The notes beneath the pieces are model-generated. The model was not told the DNA's origin, searched no databases, and was given only the letters and a program-made list of their open reading frames with translations. The position numbers and the translations under genes were made by a program. This document shows positions 4,275 through 5,632 of a stretch of 5,632 bases of DNA, piece after piece (position 1 is the first letter of the stretch; every line of letters starts with the position of its first letter). Source of the stretch: Deltaproteobacteria bacterium (lineage in GTDB: Bacteria; Desulfobacterota; GWC2-55-46; DRQE01); NCBI GenBank assembly GCA_016219165.1, contig JACRCB010000024.1, positions 1-5,632 on the forward strand, read 5' to 3'.

Positions 4275-5632
4275 ATGCTCGAAAAAGTAAGAGGGACGAT
4301 AAAGAAATACGGAATGCTTAAGAAAGGCGATACCGTCTGTGTCGCGGTATCCGGCGGGGTTGACTCGGTTGTGCTCCTGCATCTTTTGAGCCTTCTAAGG
4401 GACGAACTCTCCTTGAGCCTCGTTGTGTGCCATCTGAACCATAATCTGAGAGGCGGGGAATCCGAGAGGGATTTCCGGTTCGTAAGGGGATTGGCAAAAG
4501 GGATGGGGCTGGCTTTCGAAGGTAAAAAACTTACAGGCGGAGAGGTTAAAGGAAGGCGCGGGGAGAGCCTGCAGATGTGGGCGAGGGGAAGGAGGCTGAA
4601 GTTTTTGAAAGATGCGGCAAGAAATCTCGGGGCGGATAAAATCGCCCTCGGCCACAACCTGGACGACCAATCCGAGACGGTTCTTATGAGGTTCATAAAG
4701 GGCGCCGGCCTCAGGGGGCTCGGCGGCATCCTGCCCGCAAAGGGGGAATTCATAAGACCCCTCATCGAGATAGAAAGAGCGGATATCGAAAGATATGCGG
4801 GGGATAACAATATCAGATACGTTTCGGATTCAACGAACAGGACTCCAAAGTACCTTAGAAACCGCGTGAGGCTTGAACTTATCCCCTTTATCGAAGGGCG
4901 TTACAACCCGAATATAAAGGATACGCTCGCAAGATGCGCGTCCATACTCAGAGGGGACGAGGATTATTTGCTGAAAGAATCGGAAAGGGCCTTCCGCGGC
5001 GTCCTGACCGGGGTTGGGAAAGAGAGCGTCATTATGGACGGAAAGAAACTCCTCTCCCTGCATCCGGCGCTCTCCTCGAGGGTTTTTTTAAAGGCGATAG
5101 AGACCCTTAAACAGGGTCTTACGAACGGCGTCTATGCGCCGCAGGTTGAAACCTTTTTCTCTCTTTTACGGGGGAAAAGGCCGAATATGGCGGTCAGATT
5201 ACGCGCGGGGCTTTATCTTAAGAGGGAGTATGAAACAATCGTCCTTTCCTGCGTGGAATCCGATGAGCCGCGCTCCGCGGAAGAAAAACAGGTGCCGGTC
5301 CCGGGGGTGGCGAAATGGAGAGGTAGTATTTTGAGGACAACGGTTCTTAAAAAAATACCCCGGTCCCTGAATGCCGGAGGGAATGCCGCTTACTTCGATT
5401 ACGGAAAGGCCCTCCCTCCTCTTAAGGTGAGATACTTAAGGCCGGGCGACAGGATACAGCCTCTCGGGATGAACGGGCATAAGAAACTCAAGGATATCTT
5501 CATAGACGAAAAGGTTCCGCTTGCGCGGAGGAAGAAGGTATTGCTCCTTACGGCCGGAGAAAAGATAATGTGGGCTGTGGGGGTGAAGCAATCGGAGGCC
5601 TTCAGGGTCCGGGATACGACAAAAAAAGTGCT
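4275..5632 (+). CDS. tilS: tRNA(Ile)-lysidine synthase TilS (3' end cut by the window)
   Basis: TilS uses ATP and lysine to convert C34 of tRNA-Ile(CAU) to lysidine, so that it reads AUA and is charged with isoleucine. It is normally essential. 452 codons are visible, running open to the edge. The N-terminal PP-loop ATPase domain has SGGVDS (26-31), CHLNHNLRG (52-60) and LGHNLDDQSETVLMRF (125-140), then GLRGLGGI and RPLI. A linker with SDSTN (184-188) and LRNRVRLELIP (194-204) follows. The C-terminal TilS domain (about 385-446) shows RPGDRI, KKLKDIFIDEKVP and a WAVGV strand. Family members are usually about 430-480 residues, so only a few residues are probably missing. ATG 4275 fits the normal N-terminus, but no good Shine-Dalgarno precedes it. 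In many bacteria hpt or ftsH follows, but that lies outside. Confidence 0.96.
   Translation, partial: MLEKVRGTIKKYGMLKKGDTVCVAVSGGVDSVVLLHLLSLLRDELSLSLVVCHLNHNLRGGESERDFRFVRGLAKGMGLAFEGKKLTGGEVKGRRGESLQMWARGRRLKFLKDAARNLGADKIALGHNLDDQSETVLMRFIKGAGLRGLGGILPAKGEFIRPLIEIERADIERYAGDNNIRYVSDSTNRTPKYLRNRVRLELIPFIEGRYNPNIKDTLARCASILRGDEDYLLKESERAFRGVLTGVGKESVIMDGKKLLSLHPALSSRVFLKAIETLKQGLTNGVYAPQVETFFSLLRGKRPNMAVRLRAGLYLKREYETIVLSCVESDEPRSAEEKQVPVPGVAKWRGSILRTTVLKKIPRSLNAGGNAAYFDYGKALPPLKVRYLRPGDRIQPLGMNGHKKLKDIFIDEKVPLARRKKVLLLTAGEKIMWAVGVKQSEAFRVRDTTKKV

Noticed and set aside
4136..4810. 224-codon minus-strand frame overlapping tilS
   Set aside because: It lies opposite clearly conserved TilS motifs (SGGVDS, HNLDDQSET). 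The product is low-complexity Ser/Pro/Leu-rich and there is no ribosome-binding site evidence, so it is a composition shadow.

Overview
The window is a bacterial chromosomal segment, moderately GC-rich and dense with short genes. It carries a complete archease-rtcB operon, an almost complete tilS, and several very small proteins. The gene styles (stand-alone EF-Tu domain-2-like protein, LysW-like zinc ribbon, DUF1858 redox-disulfide protein, archaeal-length RtcB with archease) suggest an environmental anaerobe, perhaps Nitrospirota or the former Deltaproteobacteria. That placement is inference only; no rRNA or marker is present to settle it.

Left part (1-760): the tail of an IS30-family transposase and its probable terminal repeat, a short AT-rich gap, then a small exported protein with a DUF5666-like beta domain and a charged Lys/Glu tail. 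A strong intrinsic terminator at 718-759 closes this unit.

Middle part (766-1661): a near-consensus sigma-70 promoter (TTGACA-N17-GATAAT) drives a two-gene operon. It encodes an EF-Tu domain-2-like protein and, overlapping by one base, a 53-residue LysW-like zinc ribbon. A separate 71-residue DUF1858 protein follows.

Right part (1728-5632): on the minus strand lie an AT-rich orphan small gene, a 72-bp nested inverted repeat, rtcB and archease. archease and tilS are divergent, with a shared promoter region at 4061-4134. Archease activates RtcB, the RNA ligase of RNA repair and tRNA splicing. TilS makes lysidine at position 34 of tRNA-Ile(CAU). The right end is therefore a tRNA/RNA-processing neighbourhood. 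On the minus side the best promoter predicts a nearly leaderless archease mRNA. On the plus side the best promoter predicts a leader of about 130 nt before the usual tilS start.

No CRISPR array, tRNA, rRNA or recognisable riboswitch was seen. No gene-free stretch exceeds 300 bases.
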